From Pontibacillus litoralis JSM 072002 (GTDB lineage Bacteria; Bacillota; Bacilli; Bacillales; BH030062), in NCBI RefSeq assembly GCF_000775615.1, contig NZ_AVPG01000029.1, positions 1 through 33,615 of the forward strand: a stretch of 33,615 nucleotides of DNA, written 5' to 3'. Position 1 is the stretch's first letter. Every line of letters starts with the position of its first letter. The position numbers and the translations under genes are program-made. A model generated the notes under the pieces. It had not been told where the DNA came from, did no database searches, and saw only the letters and a program-made list of their open reading frames with translations. Shown here piece after piece: positions 33,551-33,615 of this stretch.

Positions 33551-33615
33551 GTTTACTTTTTTCTCGTGACGGATTGCAACACCTAAGGGTAAATAAAAGA
33601 AGCCCATAACGACCT

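Noticed and set aside
33248-33607. Leftward 119-codon open frame at the window end
   Set aside because: It overlaps the small membrane protein gene and its terminator on the opposite strand, has no ribosome binding site and reads as a shadow of the real frame.
1-33615. CRISPR arrays, tRNA and rRNA genes
   Set aside because: I looked for regularly spaced repeats, cloverleaf-like segments and rRNA-like GC-rich stretches and saw none.

Overview
The window looks like chromosomal DNA of a low-GC Gram-positive spore-former of the family Bacillaceae. The reasons are the T-box leaders, the TPP riboswitches, strong AGGAGG-type ribosome binding sites with frequent GTG and TTG starts, and close matches to Bacillus families (PutB, PutC, PutR, YpjP, CvfB/YitL, ThiW). 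I cannot assign a genus from sequence alone.

Layout. Positions 1-14800 are mostly housekeeping. They hold a T-box-controlled second-type threonyl-tRNA synthetase (thrZ-like), a hypothetical gene, a large-cap HAD phosphatase, and a proline-degradation block (putB, putC and a PucR-type activator). These are followed by ypjP, a Nudix hydrolase and a possible 28-residue membrane peptide. A leftward operon of a class V aminotransferase overlapping serA has a probable serine T-box. After an ABC-transporter relic comes a DAACS-family amino-acid symporter.

Positions 15002-18686 are a 3-hydroxybutyrate dehydrogenase-like SDR gene split by a 2906-bp Tn3-derived element. The element has 38-bp inverted ends (36/38 identical) and a 5-bp TAATA target duplication. 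It carries a truncated resolvase, no transposase, and three passenger genes for exported proteins: a metzincin protease with a frameshift in its signal peptide, a membrane-anchored hypothetical protein and a DUF4362-type lipoprotein. Removing the element and one TAATA restores an uninterrupted 257-codon gene.

Positions 18827-20940 hold a small membrane protein, a TPP riboswitch with thiW, and cvfB. Positions 20940-30390 form an AT-rich accessory region. It contains decayed small genes, a MerR/DUF3967-type protein with a perfect inverted repeat upstream, a lipoprotein that seems to start at ATT, an MFS fragment and a secreted protein with a glycine-rich hydrophobic C-terminus. It also contains a three-gene cassette that I read as a Lamassu (Cap4-type) / ABC three-component anti-phage and anti-plasmid system: nuclease, small middle subunit, and Rad50-like ATPase with a CPVC hook.

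Positions 30388-32782 carry a second TPP riboswitch controlling an SDR reductase and an FMN-dependent (NtaA/SnaA-like) monooxygenase, a likely thiamine-linked salvage or oxidation pair. The window ends with a possible 45-residue Cys/Gly/Ala-rich peptide just upstream of a small two-helix membrane protein, an arrangement like a bacteriocin with its immunity protein.

The most notable points are the Lamassu-like cassette, the ThrRS that has lost all four canonical editing-site residues, the transposase-less Tn3 element with its exported-protein cargo, and the thiamine-regulated oxidoreductase pair. Everything here is read by eye. Family assignments rest on motifs and remembered homologues, and no database search was run.
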